Below, one piece after another: positions 8,791-17,955 of a stretch of DNA of 64,000 nucleotides (positions are counted from its first letter, which is position 1; each line of letters begins with the position of its first letter). A program made the translations under genes and the position numbers. The stretch lies in assembly GCA_028571325.1 (NCBI GenBank), contig CP116767.1, forward strand, positions 1,387,417 to 1,451,416. Direction: 5' to 3'. The notes beneath the pieces are model-generated. The model made no database searches, was not told the DNA's origin, and worked only from the letters and a program-made list of their open reading frames with translations. Origin of the DNA: Wolbachia endosymbiont of Ctenocephalides felis wCfeF. Its GTDB lineage: Bacteria > Pseudomonadota > Alphaproteobacteria > Rickettsiales > Anaplasmataceae.

Positions 8791-10312
8791 TACGGATGGG
8801 TACAAATTATTAAGTGAGTATAAATTTATTGATAATGGCTACAGTGGATCTAATTTAGTCCGTCCTGATCTAGAAAAATTACGTGATAAAGTAACAGAAG
8901 GTAAAATTGATAGGATTTACATTCATTCACCTGATCGCTTATCTAGGAAATATGCATATCAAATGGTATTACTTGAAGAATTTGAGAAAGCAGGAGCAGA
9001 AACGGTTTTCTTAAATTATGAGATTAACGATAATCCAGAATCTCAGTTACTGTTACAAATGCAAGGTATGATAGCAGAATATGAACGAGCGAAAATTATG
9101 GAACGAAGTTCGTCGCGGAAAGATTTACGCAGCTAATAAAGGTTGTGTAAGCGTAATGGGAGGAGCTCCTTATGGTTATCGTTATATAGATAAATATATG
9201 GGAGGAGGACAAGCTTTATTTGAAATAAACGAAGAAGAAGCTAATGTTGTTAGGAAAGTATTTTTGTGGGTAGGAAGAGAAAGGACAAGTATTGGGGAAG
9301 TGTGTCGTCGGCTAAACACTATGTCTATTATAACACGAACAGGAAAAAAGTGCTGGGATAGAAGTGTGATTTGGGGTATGTTAAAAAATCCTGCTTACAA
9401 AGGACAAGCGGCTTTTGGTAAAACAAAAGTAGGTGTAAAGTTACAACATATCAGACCACAGAAACATTCTTGTGAACAACCGAAAGATAATTACTCTACC
9501 TATTCTGTTGAAAAAGCAAATTGGATTTATGTTAAAGTGCCAAATATAGTGGACGAAGATGTATTTGATATAGTTCAAGAACAATTAGCTGAGAATAGAA
9601 AAATAGCAAGGACAAGAGAAAGAGGAGCAAAACATTTACTACAAGGTTTAATCGTATGTAAGCGTTGTCGTTATGCATATTACGGAAGTCCTGTAAGAAA
9701 TAAGCGAGGAGAAAAAATTGATCATTATGCTTATTATCGTTGTATTGGTAGAGATTCTTACCGTTTTGGTGGTAATAAAATTTGTGATAATAAACACATT
9801 CGTACAGATGCATTAGAAACAGCCGTGTGGGAAGAGGTTAAGCATTTATTGAAAAATCCAAATAGGGTTTTAGAAGAATACAGGCGTAGACTTTCAGAGC
9901 TTAAAAAATCATCATGGGATCAAAAAAGCGATTTACTAGAGAAGCAAGAAAAGAAATTAAAACGTGGTATTGCTAGACTTATTGATAGTTATGCTCAAGA
10001 ATATATTAATCAAGAAGAATTTGAACCACGAATTAAAGCAATGAAACAAAGCTTAAAAACAATTGAAGAGGAGAAGAAAAGGATATTCGATCAAAAGAAA
10101 TTAAAACAGGAATTAGCTTTGGTTGTAACCAATTTAGAAGACTTTTCTTCCAATATTAGATCAAACCTTGATAACGCAGACTGGCTAACTAAACGTGATA
10201 TTATCAGAACTTTAGTCAAGAGAATTGAAATTAACCTTGAGGACGTAAATGTGGTATTTCGTGTAAAAGAGCTACCAAACTCTTCTGGACATAGTGGAGA
10301 AGAAAAGAAAAA

Positions 10313-10336
10313 TTTGCAACATTGTTGGCGGGGTAT
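10313..10336 (-). repeat. Right 24-bp inverted repeat of the recombinase element
   Basis: Perfect reverse complement of 8378-8401. It overlaps the recombinase C-terminal codons for LQHCWRG, the usual place of an attachment site next to an integrase gene. Confidence 0.85.
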
Positions 10337-10375
10337 AAGCGCCCCTTTGCCCAAACCACTAAGTAACCCTAGCAT
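10337..10375 (-). pseudogene. Severed 5' end of the ejection-protein gene
   Basis: Thirteen codons (MLGLLSGLGKGAL) starting at ATG 10375, overlapping the end of the upstream gene (stop at 10369). Beyond 10337 the recombinase element begins. Rejoining to 8377 needs one extra base, for example a fifth G in the GGGG run, to give GLGKGGAYEGKYEQ, so a one-base indel has probably occurred as well. Confidence 0.55.
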
Positions 10376-10734
10376 CTTCCACTACCCTCAAAATCTTCTC
10401 TATATTCACCAACAATATCATCGATAGCTTCTTGGCTTCTCGATAAACTGATATCACTTTTTAACCTTTCAAAAGCACGAACCAGCTTTTCTAGTTCACC
10501 ACCATCAATTTCATCAAAGATTACTAAGCATATCTTTAATATTAAAATATTAAATAAATACTCTATCCTCTGATTTCTATCAGTAGATTTAATTACCTTC
10601 TGCAGTTCCTCATCGATTGCTGCACGAATAAGACTTTTTTTGCTTTTTTTATCTTCTGTCTCCATCTTTTTTTTCTTCCCCGTTTCCATCTTTTTTTTCT
10701 CCTTTACGTTTTGAATGTGCGCTCCACATTTCAT
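10369..10734 (-). CDS. Small helical protein of the phage module, unknown function
   Basis: Up to 121 residues from 10734; internal ATGs at 10689 and 10665 are equally possible starts and would drop the Lys-rich leader. The remaining ~97 residues (from METEDKKSKK) are charged and helical. It overlaps the previous small gene in another frame through an A-rich, repeat-like stretch (10640-10700). Its stop overlaps the start of the severed ejection-protein gene. I recognise no family. Confidence 0.5.
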   Translation of the reverse strand: MKCGAHIQNVKEKKKMETGKKKKMETEDKKSKKSLIRAAIDEELQKVIKSTDRNQRIEYLFNILILKICLVIFDEIDGGELEKLVRAFERLKSDISLSRSQEAIDDIVGEYREDFEGSGRC

Positions 10735-10843
10735 TTACACGTTCAGTTAATATTTGGAAATATAGGTCATAATCATGTTCACCGGTGTACGATGCAATAC
10801 CCTGTGGTGCTATTAAATCCAAGTTAAATTCTTTCTTTTCCAT
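10649..10843 (-). CDS. Small protein after the hub gene, unknown function
   Basis: 64 residues, starting 20 bp inside the hub gene. The N-terminal half (KKEFNLDLIAPQGIASYTG, then YDLYFQILTERVNEMW) looks like a folded protein; the C-terminus is Lys/Glu/Gly-rich and encoded by a slippery poly-A region shared with the next gene. A frameshift in this tract could have split a once longer protein. There is no family assignment. Confidence 0.45.
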   Translation of the reverse strand: MEKKEFNLDLIAPQGIASYTGEHDYDLYFQILTERVNEMWSAHSKRKGEKKDGNGEEKKDGDRR

Positions 10844-12326
10844 AGACTCCCTTTAATAAAAAACTAAATTCACAACTGTTGTACCTTTTAAATTCGAGTT
10901 TAAAACGTACTACCCCACCATCAACGCCAAAAAGGTTGTAGTTGAGTTTTATAATTTTCTCTCTGCTGTCTTCAAGTTCCGTGCCAAAAATTGTTAATCG
11001 ATAATCTGGTTCAAGAGGAAACCTTCTCTTATAGGAAATAAACATATCGATAAACATACCTCCCTCTTCAGAGTTTAGTTGTTCACTGATTGTATTTTCG
11101 TAGAAATACAAAAGCGTTAATTGCTCGGTAATATAAGGCTTATATGACGGAAAATAATCGGTTATTATTACACCATCGAAGGCATAGACACTTTTATTAT
11201 TGTTTGATCCGCTAGTCTCACAAACCATGATATCAGAGCTACCATCATCAACAAGTAAATTATAAACTTTATGCTTAACGTTGATGTGATAATTGGCAGA
11301 GAAGCTATTTTGATTTTTAAGTAATGTCCAAATGCCTGAACCAAAATGCAAACAAAAAGAAATGTTTGGATAATATTTGTTATTTAAATCGCCATTTGGC
11401 AGATTAAAAAACAAGAGATAATAAGTATTATTGTTATAATTAAACATGCTACTGACCAAGTGGTCACTCAAGTCAATGTCGCCCTTTTCCGGTCGAAAAT
11501 AATCAAAAAGCGGAGCATTATCGAGCACTTCCATTTCCTGACCATTAAAACGAATGACCACGAATTTTCCATCGTCTAAATAAAATGCACCGATTAAGTT
11601 GCTGCCATCATTTTCTAAAGTACGCTTACTCACTAGCCGATAAGGAAGACTCAGTTCTCGCCTTTTAGTAAGTGGAAACAAACCGTCACTGCTTGGTTGT
11701 CCATACCATACTTCCATTCCATGTCGTGTAAAGATACAGAGGTTATTATTAACTTCACCAAGACCTATGCCTTTGCCAACATAGGAAGTAATAGTAAACG
11801 CTTCCCAGTCTTTAAATTCAGCAAAATCGCTAGTATAGAATATTTCTCCCTTGCTACTACTTAGCAAATACATAGTAGAATTTAGGATTTCAAAATCGAT
11901 GATATCCTTAGGTTTTATATTACCTTTTGAAATATCAATTTCAGTGAAGGTGTCATTCACGAGCTTATAAAGTTTGCCTGATATCAGCCAAAAGCTATAG
12001 TCGCTATAGATGTGCATGCTAGGACGATCGTCCCTAGAAACGTTAGCCAAGGTAAATATCGATGTAAACTTGCATTTTGTTAAATCAATTTTGTAAATTG
12101 TCAGAAGAAAAGTTACATTAACTTTAGCTAAAAAAATTGTATCATCATTGCCGTAATAAAAACCAACTATGATGTCACCAATTGCAAAAGGAATATCAAA
12201 AATCGGAAACAATGGTGGTCTTAGTCGCAAACCTTCAGGACAAGCCAAAAAATTCATCACTGTAAAGTCATCGATGCAATGACCATACTTGACATTTTTC
12301 AGCAGTGGAATCTCAAAAGAGTTCAT
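10824..12326 (-). CDS. P22 gp10-like tail hub / packaged-DNA stabilization protein
   Basis: The 500-residue protein is rich in beta-strands. Its central stretch (YVGKGIGLGEVNNNLCIFT, then GMEVWYGQPSSDGLFPL) follows the order of P22 gp10, where GIGTWRDFIVCFG and IEYF occur at the same place. In P22, gp10 forms the hexameric hub that plugs the portal after packaging. The length (472 in P22) and its place directly after the gp4-like gene (14-bp overlap) support the call. Similarity is judged by eye, so the confidence is moderate. Confidence 0.65.
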   Translation of the reverse strand: MNSFEIPLLKNVKYGHCIDDFTVMNFLACPEGLRLRPPLFPIFDIPFAIGDIIVGFYYGNDDTIFLAKVNVTFLLTIYKIDLTKCKFTSIFTLANVSRDDRPSMHIYSDYSFWLISGKLYKLVNDTFTEIDISKGNIKPKDIIDFEILNSTMYLLSSSKGEIFYTSDFAEFKDWEAFTITSYVGKGIGLGEVNNNLCIFTRHGMEVWYGQPSSDGLFPLTKRRELSLPYRLVSKRTLENDGSNLIGAFYLDDGKFVVIRFNGQEMEVLDNAPLFDYFRPEKGDIDLSDHLVSSMFNYNNNTYYLLFFNLPNGDLNNKYYPNISFCLHFGSGIWTLLKNQNSFSANYHINVKHKVYNLLVDDGSSDIMVCETSGSNNNKSVYAFDGVIITDYFPSYKPYITEQLTLLYFYENTISEQLNSEEGGMFIDMFISYKRRFPLEPDYRLTIFGTELEDSREKIIKLNYNLFGVDGGVVRFKLEFKRYNSCEFSFLLKGVYGKERI

Positions 12327-13029
12327 TTTTATTAACCCAAATAGAATCCTTAATACTTCGACTCCCTGCGCTGCTGCCAGAACTCAGCCTATTTTTAATC
12401 TCACGATATTGGTCATTAAAACCATACGGCAGTGGAATATTTAGTCGCACTGCTAACTTAAAAGCGGTGGCATATTTTAAAAATTCTCTTCTTAGCCCAT
12501 CAAGACCAACAGGCGTGTTGAGCCCGGTCTCTTCACAAGGTACAACTCCAGCATCCTTAAAATAAATCAGATATGCAGTTTCTGATTGAATAGGAGGAAG
12601 AATTTTAATCTCACGGCAAGTATCACGCGTAAGCAGCATATAAGATGGTAGCCATGGCTCCCTCAGTGACGATACACGACGTAAATGACGTTTACTGCTA
12701 GTTTCAATTAAATCTACAACATAAAAATTTCTATAGTGCGTTAAATTAACATCAAAAGCTGGTTTTCTTTTATTGCAACCATCGAATAAATAACCACCAC
12801 CAACTGTTTGCAGAGGCTTTAGCGTAAACGATTTAATAACATCAAAGCCCAACCAATAATAGTTTTCATAAAGCTGCTCAAAAGCTTCCCAAAAAAGCCT
12901 TTTTGTCAGATCAAGTGCACCGTGATGTTCAGAGGCATCGCGGCGTGAATTAATCCCCAGCATTCCTTGTATTTCTACAAGTAAATTGGAGAAACTATCA
13001 TCGTAAGTTTTAACTTCACTAAGCAGCAT
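12313..13029 (-). CDS. P22 gp4-like head completion/tail adaptor protein
   Basis: A 238-residue protein located between coat and hub genes, as gp4 is in P22. The C-terminal part (GLRREFLKYATAFKLAVRL, then YREIKNRL) has the helical layout of head-tail adaptors; P22 gp4 is 166 residues, so about 70 residues are extra. It overlaps the coat gene by 11 bp and the hub gene by 14 bp. The call rests mainly on gene order. Confidence 0.5.
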   Translation of the reverse strand: MLLSEVKTYDDSFSNLLVEIQGMLGINSRRDASEHHGALDLTKRLFWEAFEQLYENYYWLGFDVIKSFTLKPLQTVGGGYLFDGCNKRKPAFDVNLTHYRNFYVVDLIETSSKRHLRRVSSLREPWLPSYMLLTRDTCREIKILPPIQSETAYLIYFKDAGVVPCEETGLNTPVGLDGLRREFLKYATAFKLAVRLNIPLPYGFNDQYREIKNRLSSGSSAGSRSIKDSIWVNKNELF

Positions 13030-14545
13030 CTTTTTTCTCCTTGTCCGTTTTTTTCTTGTCAGGTTTTTCTTCTGGCGGCTTAGTAGAAAGATTTTTAATC
13101 GTTTTAATATAAGTTTCTGGACTTGGTGACCTAGGAGGTAATATCAAAGTTCCAACAAAAAACGGAAAGAAATCAGAATACATGTAAGCCATTAGCTCAC
13201 CTTGCTCTTGTGGATAGTCCTCCAGCACAAATTTACTTTCTATAAGAAACGACATTGCAATATTTTTTAAAGGACCAAAAGCACTGTTAGGAGCAGATAT
13301 TTCTCTATAAAGATATTTGTTAGTTGAAGGTGCAGGTATTGGTGACATCTTGAATATTGAAGCTGGTTGCCACCATAAAAATGCTTTACAGTGATCGGGA
13401 ACAACTTTAGCTTTAGCACCTACCAGATAATCTTTATCTGGAACATCAACACCAGGAGTTATACCAGGTGATACCGTTACAGTTGCAGTATCGCTATCCT
13501 TCATCACAGTAAGTGCGATTGGCACCCCTGACGATATCCCTACTCTATCCCGTGCTAGCCATTCTTTACCTTCGAGTTGAATGATATCTCCCTTTTTAAA
13601 TAAGCCAATCTCATTCAAAATTACAGTATTCGGATCTTTACTTTCAGGCAGTGCGCCTGAAAAAGTTACAGTCATGCAGTGATATTCATCCATTTCTTTA
13701 TCAATTTTTTCTAACGTTAAACCATCTTTGTTGGATGCCTTACCCGCTTGGTGAAAATAAGTTGACGTATCAATATAAACCTCAGCACAGTCAAATATCA
13801 GTGGTGATAACATATTTTTAGTATCGCTAAGAAACATATCGCTCTTTGGCGCTTGCGTGTAATTTAGCCCTGACTTAGTACGTAATACTCCCATCGCTGA
13901 ATTTGGCATTGAGCCTATAAGTCTTGAAGTCCTTAGAACTCCGCCATTAACACGAATCATATAATCGATAAGTTGACGCATATATCCTTCTATGCAGTCA
14001 TACATATTATCATCAGTAGAACCAGCACAGATAAATCCACGTGATGCTATCGTTTTAAACTGATAATTATTTACTTCTCTAACTACATCTATTAATAATT
14101 CCTGATAAACACGCTCACCGCGTTCCATAAATGATGTTAAACTTGTTGGTACATTTGAAGGAAACTGATCCCGATTAAACAAAAATTTAACATCGTCATT
14201 ATCAATGACAGCTATGCCAGAGACTCTCTTAAAATCAATCCTCATAGTTTTCTGATTAACATCAAGAAGCTCATAATCTCCATACTCTATGAAGCTCTTG
14301 CCTATTTTAACAATCTCTTTATTGTTTCTAGGAATAAAAGGAGGCTGGACTAAAAACCTGTCTAATCCAGAGTAACGATTGGGAATATCAGCAACACCAG
14401 GACCGGTGAAGGCTAGCAATGGACTTGAAAATAAAACTATCTCAATAAGCCGCTGTGATAATAGCGTTGTTCTATAATATTCTGAATTTGAAAACATTGA
14501 ATCTGATACAATTTTAGGACCTTCATGGCGATTCATAAAAGACAT
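13019..14545 (-). CDS. P22 gp5-like major coat protein
   Basis: I chose ATG 14545, with GGGGG about 6 bases upstream; it overlaps the upstream stop as TGATG, showing translational coupling. The 508-residue protein shares ordered landmarks with P22 coat: KKGDIIQLEGKEWLA (P22 KRGDKISFAGVKFLG) and HCKAFLWWQPASIFKMSPIP (P22 NVFWADDAIRIVSQPIP). This fold builds the icosahedral head. P22 coat is 430 residues; here a charged Lys/Pro/Glu tail (PPEEKPDKKKTDKEKKDAA) is added. The frame is intact. Confidence 0.7.
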   Translation of the reverse strand: MSFMNRHEGPKIVSDSMFSNSEYYRTTLLSQRLIEIVLFSSPLLAFTGPGVADIPNRYSGLDRFLVQPPFIPRNNKEIVKIGKSFIEYGDYELLDVNQKTMRIDFKRVSGIAVIDNDDVKFLFNRDQFPSNVPTSLTSFMERGERVYQELLIDVVREVNNYQFKTIASRGFICAGSTDDNMYDCIEGYMRQLIDYMIRVNGGVLRTSRLIGSMPNSAMGVLRTKSGLNYTQAPKSDMFLSDTKNMLSPLIFDCAEVYIDTSTYFHQAGKASNKDGLTLEKIDKEMDEYHCMTVTFSGALPESKDPNTVILNEIGLFKKGDIIQLEGKEWLARDRVGISSGVPIALTVMKDSDTATVTVSPGITPGVDVPDKDYLVGAKAKVVPDHCKAFLWWQPASIFKMSPIPAPSTNKYLYREISAPNSAFGPLKNIAMSFLIESKFVLEDYPQEQGELMAYMYSDFFPFFVGTLILPPRSPSPETYIKTIKNLSTKPPEEKPDKKKTDKEKKDAA

Positions 14546-14998
14546 CAATACCCCCTATTTTTAAAATAATTTTGTGCTTGTTTGAATTCTGCTTCGAAGT
14601 TGCTGGGAACGTCGCTGTATTGATAATTGATAGGTATTGCAGTTGCTTTACTGCTTCTTGCGCAGTTCTTGAGCTAATTGCTCATCTTTTGCAACATCAG
14701 CTAGTTTTTTAACAAAAGAAGCTTTATTCTTGCCTTCTGCTATCTGCTTATTAATATAATAAGTTTTATCTGGAGTTAGTGTATAACAAAAGTCTCGTAA
14801 ATCACCATAATCATCTTCACTTAGAACTTTTTTAGCAAATTGTCCATTAGCTTCAAAAAGCTCTAAATCATTACGATCAACGTCTAAAGAATGTCCTTTA
14901 GCTATTGCCTCATCAATAATATCCTTAGTTTTTTCCAGACTTTCCTCATAGAGAATATCAGTTTTAGTATCATTTTCTTGTTCAATTTGTTCAGTCAT
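14545..14998 (-). pseudogene. Acidic protein in the scaffold position, frameshifted near its end
   Basis: From ATG 14998 the frame runs 116 residues to a TAA at 14650-14648. One base over, the frame continues in coding style (KATAIPINYQYSDVPSNFEA, then EFKQAQNYFKN) to a TGA at 14547-14545 that overlaps the coat start. This overlap argues that the longer, ~150-residue product was the original and that a one-base indel lies near 14650. It is acidic and helical, and its place just before the coat gene fits a scaffold protein (P22 gp8, 303 residues), though it is short. The 116-residue form may still be made. Confidence 0.55.
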
Positions 14999-15010
14999 TT
15001 TTACCCTTTA

Positions 15011-17575
15011 TTAATATCTAATGTAGTATTCTTTTTTGGGGTTAGTGATTTTAGGAATGTTGAACATAGTTGCTCCCTTGGTGTTAATTACATTGGCAAT
15101 TGCGTCTGCAAGATCTTCGGTCTCCATCCCCTTTGTATCGATTTTTACATATTCCTTGGCAGTAATATATCTATATGGTGTATCGTCGTCGCCTAACGGG
15201 TTCCACCATATTACTAGGTCGCAAACATAGTTGGGATCAGTGTTGTCGTACCTTTTAAAACCTATCCAATCGATGGGTTCCCACTCACCATTTTTGTTAA
15301 GTTTAATTGCGTACAAACATCTCTGAGTAAACAGAGCTTTGTGCTGCATAGCGTAGGTTATTACTGAATTTTTATCGGCAAATAGTACGTTAGGTTTTCC
15401 TGGTATTCTCTTATCTGTTGGTGATTGTTTGTAAATAACGTGACCACCCCACGATTTTATTAATGGGAACCGCCTGTCAACTTTCTTATCGTAACTCATA
15501 ATTACAGTAGCGTAAGCTGTAGAAGCGGAACCACTTTCAAGATCTGTACCATACACTGAAGACATCGCACGCACAAACCACGGAGAAAATAAAAAGTAGT
15601 TTTGCGAGCAGTTACAATTAGTAGTAGTTGGTTGCAAAAAAGTAGCGCTAGCCTTTGGTATAATTAAAGGAAAACCAATATCATAAACTCTACTAGTAAA
15701 ATTAACTGGATTAAAAAACCCGCATAAACCAGAAGGATATGGAAATTGTTGATAATTAAGACTTACCGTTAAATAAAAAAATCCATCTTTAACAGAATAG
15801 CTTATTTCAGTTTTCTTAGTTACTTCATCAATACCTTTATTATATGGTGTTTCACTATCTGAATAAGACTGAATATGATTTAATTTAGTTGTAGTTCGAA
15901 AATAACCTGAAAAATCAGAATCAGAATCAGAATCCGCAAATTTTACTGGAAACAATCCATTACTAGTCATTCTAATTTTTTCACTTAAATAGTTAGTGGT
16001 AATATCAAACGAATGACAACAGGTGATGATTTCCATATTGTCACTGCTATTTGATACAACATATTGAAAATTGTAATCCACAGATGGATTAGCACGAAAC
16101 GTAGTCTCTATCCACAAATCAGCAATATCATCACCTTCAGGTTTTGGATTTACCACCCCCTTTCCATCAAAAGCAACTCTGACTTTATTATCTGCAACAA
16201 ACTTTTTAATGCTCTTACTTGATATTGCATTAAACCAATTTGGTGTATCTTCAGTTTTGAGCATATCAAACGTAACTGGTGTAAGACCTAGTTTTTCATA
16301 TAGCCTTCTGTACTCAATTCCTAAAGGACTAATCCCATTTGCATCAAGTGCACGACCATCGCACTTCATCAAATTCATCTCTTTTTCATTAACTTTTACA
16401 CCTTTTGGATAGCAGACTATTTCACCAATATCATCCGCAAATTTCAGACCATCAATTGTAAAAATTAACTTTTTATAACTTTCACCAATACTATATTTAG
16501 TTGGTGAAAACGAAGAGAACAATAAATCAGATTTTGCTAAATCGGCATTTCGTACTGGATATTTAAAATCAACAACCGATACCGGCGATGAAACTTCTGC
16601 ACAATAAAGATTTGTTATTTTAAAATTAAATACTTGATTTTTCGGCAGAGAAAACTGAACCAAAAGATATTGATCATCGCCAATGTCTTTTGGTATTGTT
16701 ACTTTAGGTAAAGCAAAACGACTAAAATAAACTTTCGGATCGTCAGAATCAATTGTATAATTATCTACATGTATAACCTGCGGCGCCGCCGACGATTTTG
16801 AACCAAAATTGCGAATTACTGACACAGTAACTGGTATATTATCACCACTTTTCCAAGCGTAGAATTTCAGTTGAACACTGGTATTCGCACCCCACAGTAC
16901 ATTAGAACTCCTAAACGCTACGATTTTTTGCAACGGTGGCGCTTTCTCGCTAAATTTTTCGCAAATAACGTTCAAGTAGAAACGAGGATTGCCTTCACTG
17001 ATTTTTTCAGCTTCGTTAATTTCTTTGATAAAAATTCTATCTACATCAACTCTATTTTGTACCGGTACTGAATCAGCGTAAGGTCTTAAAAACTGCCATG
17101 AAAGCCCGGCAATTGGCAGTTGCGAAAAGGTGGGCAAAACATAACCAGCACCCTGCCCTCTATCATCAATTTGCAAACCAATATTAAACTGACCATCGAT
17201 AAATAAATTATCAGAAACGATAGCAGTAACTGGATCAGACTTGGCTGGTTCTTGAAAGTATGGCAGATCTTGAAAAATAAGTTCAGGAGCCACAGCATTG
17301 CCGTACCGGCATTTGAGCTCAACGGTGTATCTATCCTCAGGATCATCTACATCAACAAAATAATATAGTTTATGAGGCAATGCACCGTTTTCGTCGAGCT
17401 GCAAAGGATTAGGTGCCGGTACGACTTTTCCCTCTTGATTCTTATAGTAGGCGTTGCGCAGAGTTGTTGGGCTTTTTTTATCATAAAAATACATCCAGTA
17501 TCCCGCTGCCGGCATACCATCCTTATTCTTGATGATATCTTGTAAGACTATACTTAGTACTAACCTCTGTGCCAT
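15011..17575 (-). CDS. Phage tail-fibre/tailspike-like protein
   Basis: 854 residues, start ATG 17575 preceded by AGGAGA. The N-terminus (GMPAAGYWMYFYDKKSPTTL, then NPLQLDENGALP) matches the pattern of virion-binding domains of podovirus tail fibres and spikes (G.P..G....Y......T.....NP..LD..G). The rest is a long beta-rich, Ser/Asp/Asn-rich region without a recognised catalytic motif. It is the first gene of the minus-strand module, so its upstream region (17576-17675) should hold the module promoter. The receptor-binding role is inference. The frame is intact over 2.5 kb, notable among so many broken neighbours. Confidence 0.6.
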   Translation of the reverse strand: MAQRLVLSIVLQDIIKNKDGMPAAGYWMYFYDKKSPTTLRNAYYKNQEGKVVPAPNPLQLDENGALPHKLYYFVDVDDPEDRYTVELKCRYGNAVAPELIFQDLPYFQEPAKSDPVTAIVSDNLFIDGQFNIGLQIDDRGQGAGYVLPTFSQLPIAGLSWQFLRPYADSVPVQNRVDVDRIFIKEINEAEKISEGNPRFYLNVICEKFSEKAPPLQKIVAFRSSNVLWGANTSVQLKFYAWKSGDNIPVTVSVIRNFGSKSSAAPQVIHVDNYTIDSDDPKVYFSRFALPKVTIPKDIGDDQYLLVQFSLPKNQVFNFKITNLYCAEVSSPVSVVDFKYPVRNADLAKSDLLFSSFSPTKYSIGESYKKLIFTIDGLKFADDIGEIVCYPKGVKVNEKEMNLMKCDGRALDANGISPLGIEYRRLYEKLGLTPVTFDMLKTEDTPNWFNAISSKSIKKFVADNKVRVAFDGKGVVNPKPEGDDIADLWIETTFRANPSVDYNFQYVVSNSSDNMEIITCCHSFDITTNYLSEKIRMTSNGLFPVKFADSDSDSDFSGYFRTTTKLNHIQSYSDSETPYNKGIDEVTKKTEISYSVKDGFFYLTVSLNYQQFPYPSGLCGFFNPVNFTSRVYDIGFPLIIPKASATFLQPTTTNCNCSQNYFLFSPWFVRAMSSVYGTDLESGSASTAYATVIMSYDKKVDRRFPLIKSWGGHVIYKQSPTDKRIPGKPNVLFADKNSVITYAMQHKALFTQRCLYAIKLNKNGEWEPIDWIGFKRYDNTDPNYVCDLVIWWNPLGDDDTPYRYITAKEYVKIDTKGMETEDLADAIANVINTKGATMFNIPKITNPKKEYYIRY

Positions 17576-17675
17576 TTCTCCTGAGCAAAAAGCCAGTTAT
17601 AGTATATGCCAAAATTTTAATATTTTATTAACACAGGTGCACAAAATCATCTTCACATACCCGCAACTTTTATTA

Positions 17676-17704
17676 TTGAAAAATTAAAAAAGATGCTGTA
17701 TACT
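17676..17704 (+). promoter_or_regulatory. Sigma-70-type promoter of the RelB/RelE pair
   Basis: TTGAAA (17676-17681), a 17-base spacer, TATACT (17699-17704). The antitoxin ATG follows 29 bases later. Confidence 0.6.
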
Positions 17705-17733
17705 TGTTACAGTAGTAGACTTTGGTAAAGTAT

Positions 17734-17955
17734 ATGGCAAATTCAGGAATTAACATAGCTCTTGACTCAGAAACTTCAAGATATCTTGCTGAATTATCTG
17801 AATTTACTAGGCAACCTACTCAAAAACTAGCAGAAAAACTATTCAAAGAGGCAATCGAGCTTGAAATGGAGGACCTTTTAGCATCTAAGATTTCTAACGA
17901 GCGTGATGTTGAAGGCGCAGAGGAACTAGAGGACAGTGAAGATATCTGGAAATAA
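17734..17955 (+). CDS. RelB-like antitoxin
   Basis: 73 residues from ATG 17734 (a TTG at 17722 is also in frame). The N-terminus (GINIALDSETSRYLAELSEF) looks like a ribbon-helix-helix DNA-binding part, and the acidic C-terminus (EGAEELEDSEDIWK) suits toxin binding. Its end overlaps the toxin start by 20 bp, the usual antitoxin-toxin order. Similar pairs are known in Wolbachia WO prophages. Such antitoxins usually repress their own promoter. Confidence 0.65.
   Translation: MANSGINIALDSETSRYLAELSEFTRQPTQKLAEKLFKEAIELEMEDLLASKISNERDVEGAEELEDSEDIWK

Larger units (their letters stand above)
8378..10336 (+). mobile_element. Serine-recombinase element inserted in a phage ejection-protein gene
   Basis: About 1.96 kb bounded by the perfect 24-bp inverted repeat. 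Outside the left repeat the minus-strand phage protein continues (EGKYEQK...). Outside the right repeat lies a short start of the same gene (MLGLLSGLGKG, 10375-10337). Inside are only a small ORF and the recombinase. Joining the two ends gives a perfect 46-bp palindrome centred on TATA, as expected for the attP of a serine integrase. The two outer flanks share TAT at the junction. The element may be a solitary integrase left by a larger WO phage or a minimal mobile unit. Confidence 0.7.
8693..10427 (+). pseudogene. Phage WO-type large serine recombinase, one frameshift
   Basis: The start is ATG 8693, preceded by AAGGAGG at 8680-8686. The N-terminus (SLYARVSSGKQAQENT) has the catalytic Ser of serine recombinases, followed by SPDRLSRKYAYQ and IAEYERAKIMERS. 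One extra T near 9109-9110 shifts the frame. Removing it restores MERSRRGKIYAANKG and the rest of the protein. The second part has the recombinase domain, a zinc ribbon (VCKRCRYAYYG with later YRCIG and ICDNK) and a C-terminal coiled coil, as in the integrase of Wolbachia phage WO. The end of the frame (after KKNLQHCWRG) crosses the attachment repeat into phage DNA. Unless the indel is a sequencing error, the enzyme is dead. Confidence 0.85.

Noticed and set aside
8378..10336. The 24-bp inverted repeats as transposon terminal repeats
   Set aside because: Serine integrases do not use such ends, and the repeat overlaps the integrase C-terminus as attachment sites do; still, a target duplication cannot be fully tested here.
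10091..10375. Minus-strand ORF of 94 residues opposite the recombinase end
   Set aside because: Only its first 13 codons belong to the phage gene; the rest is antisense to the recombinase and element repeat.
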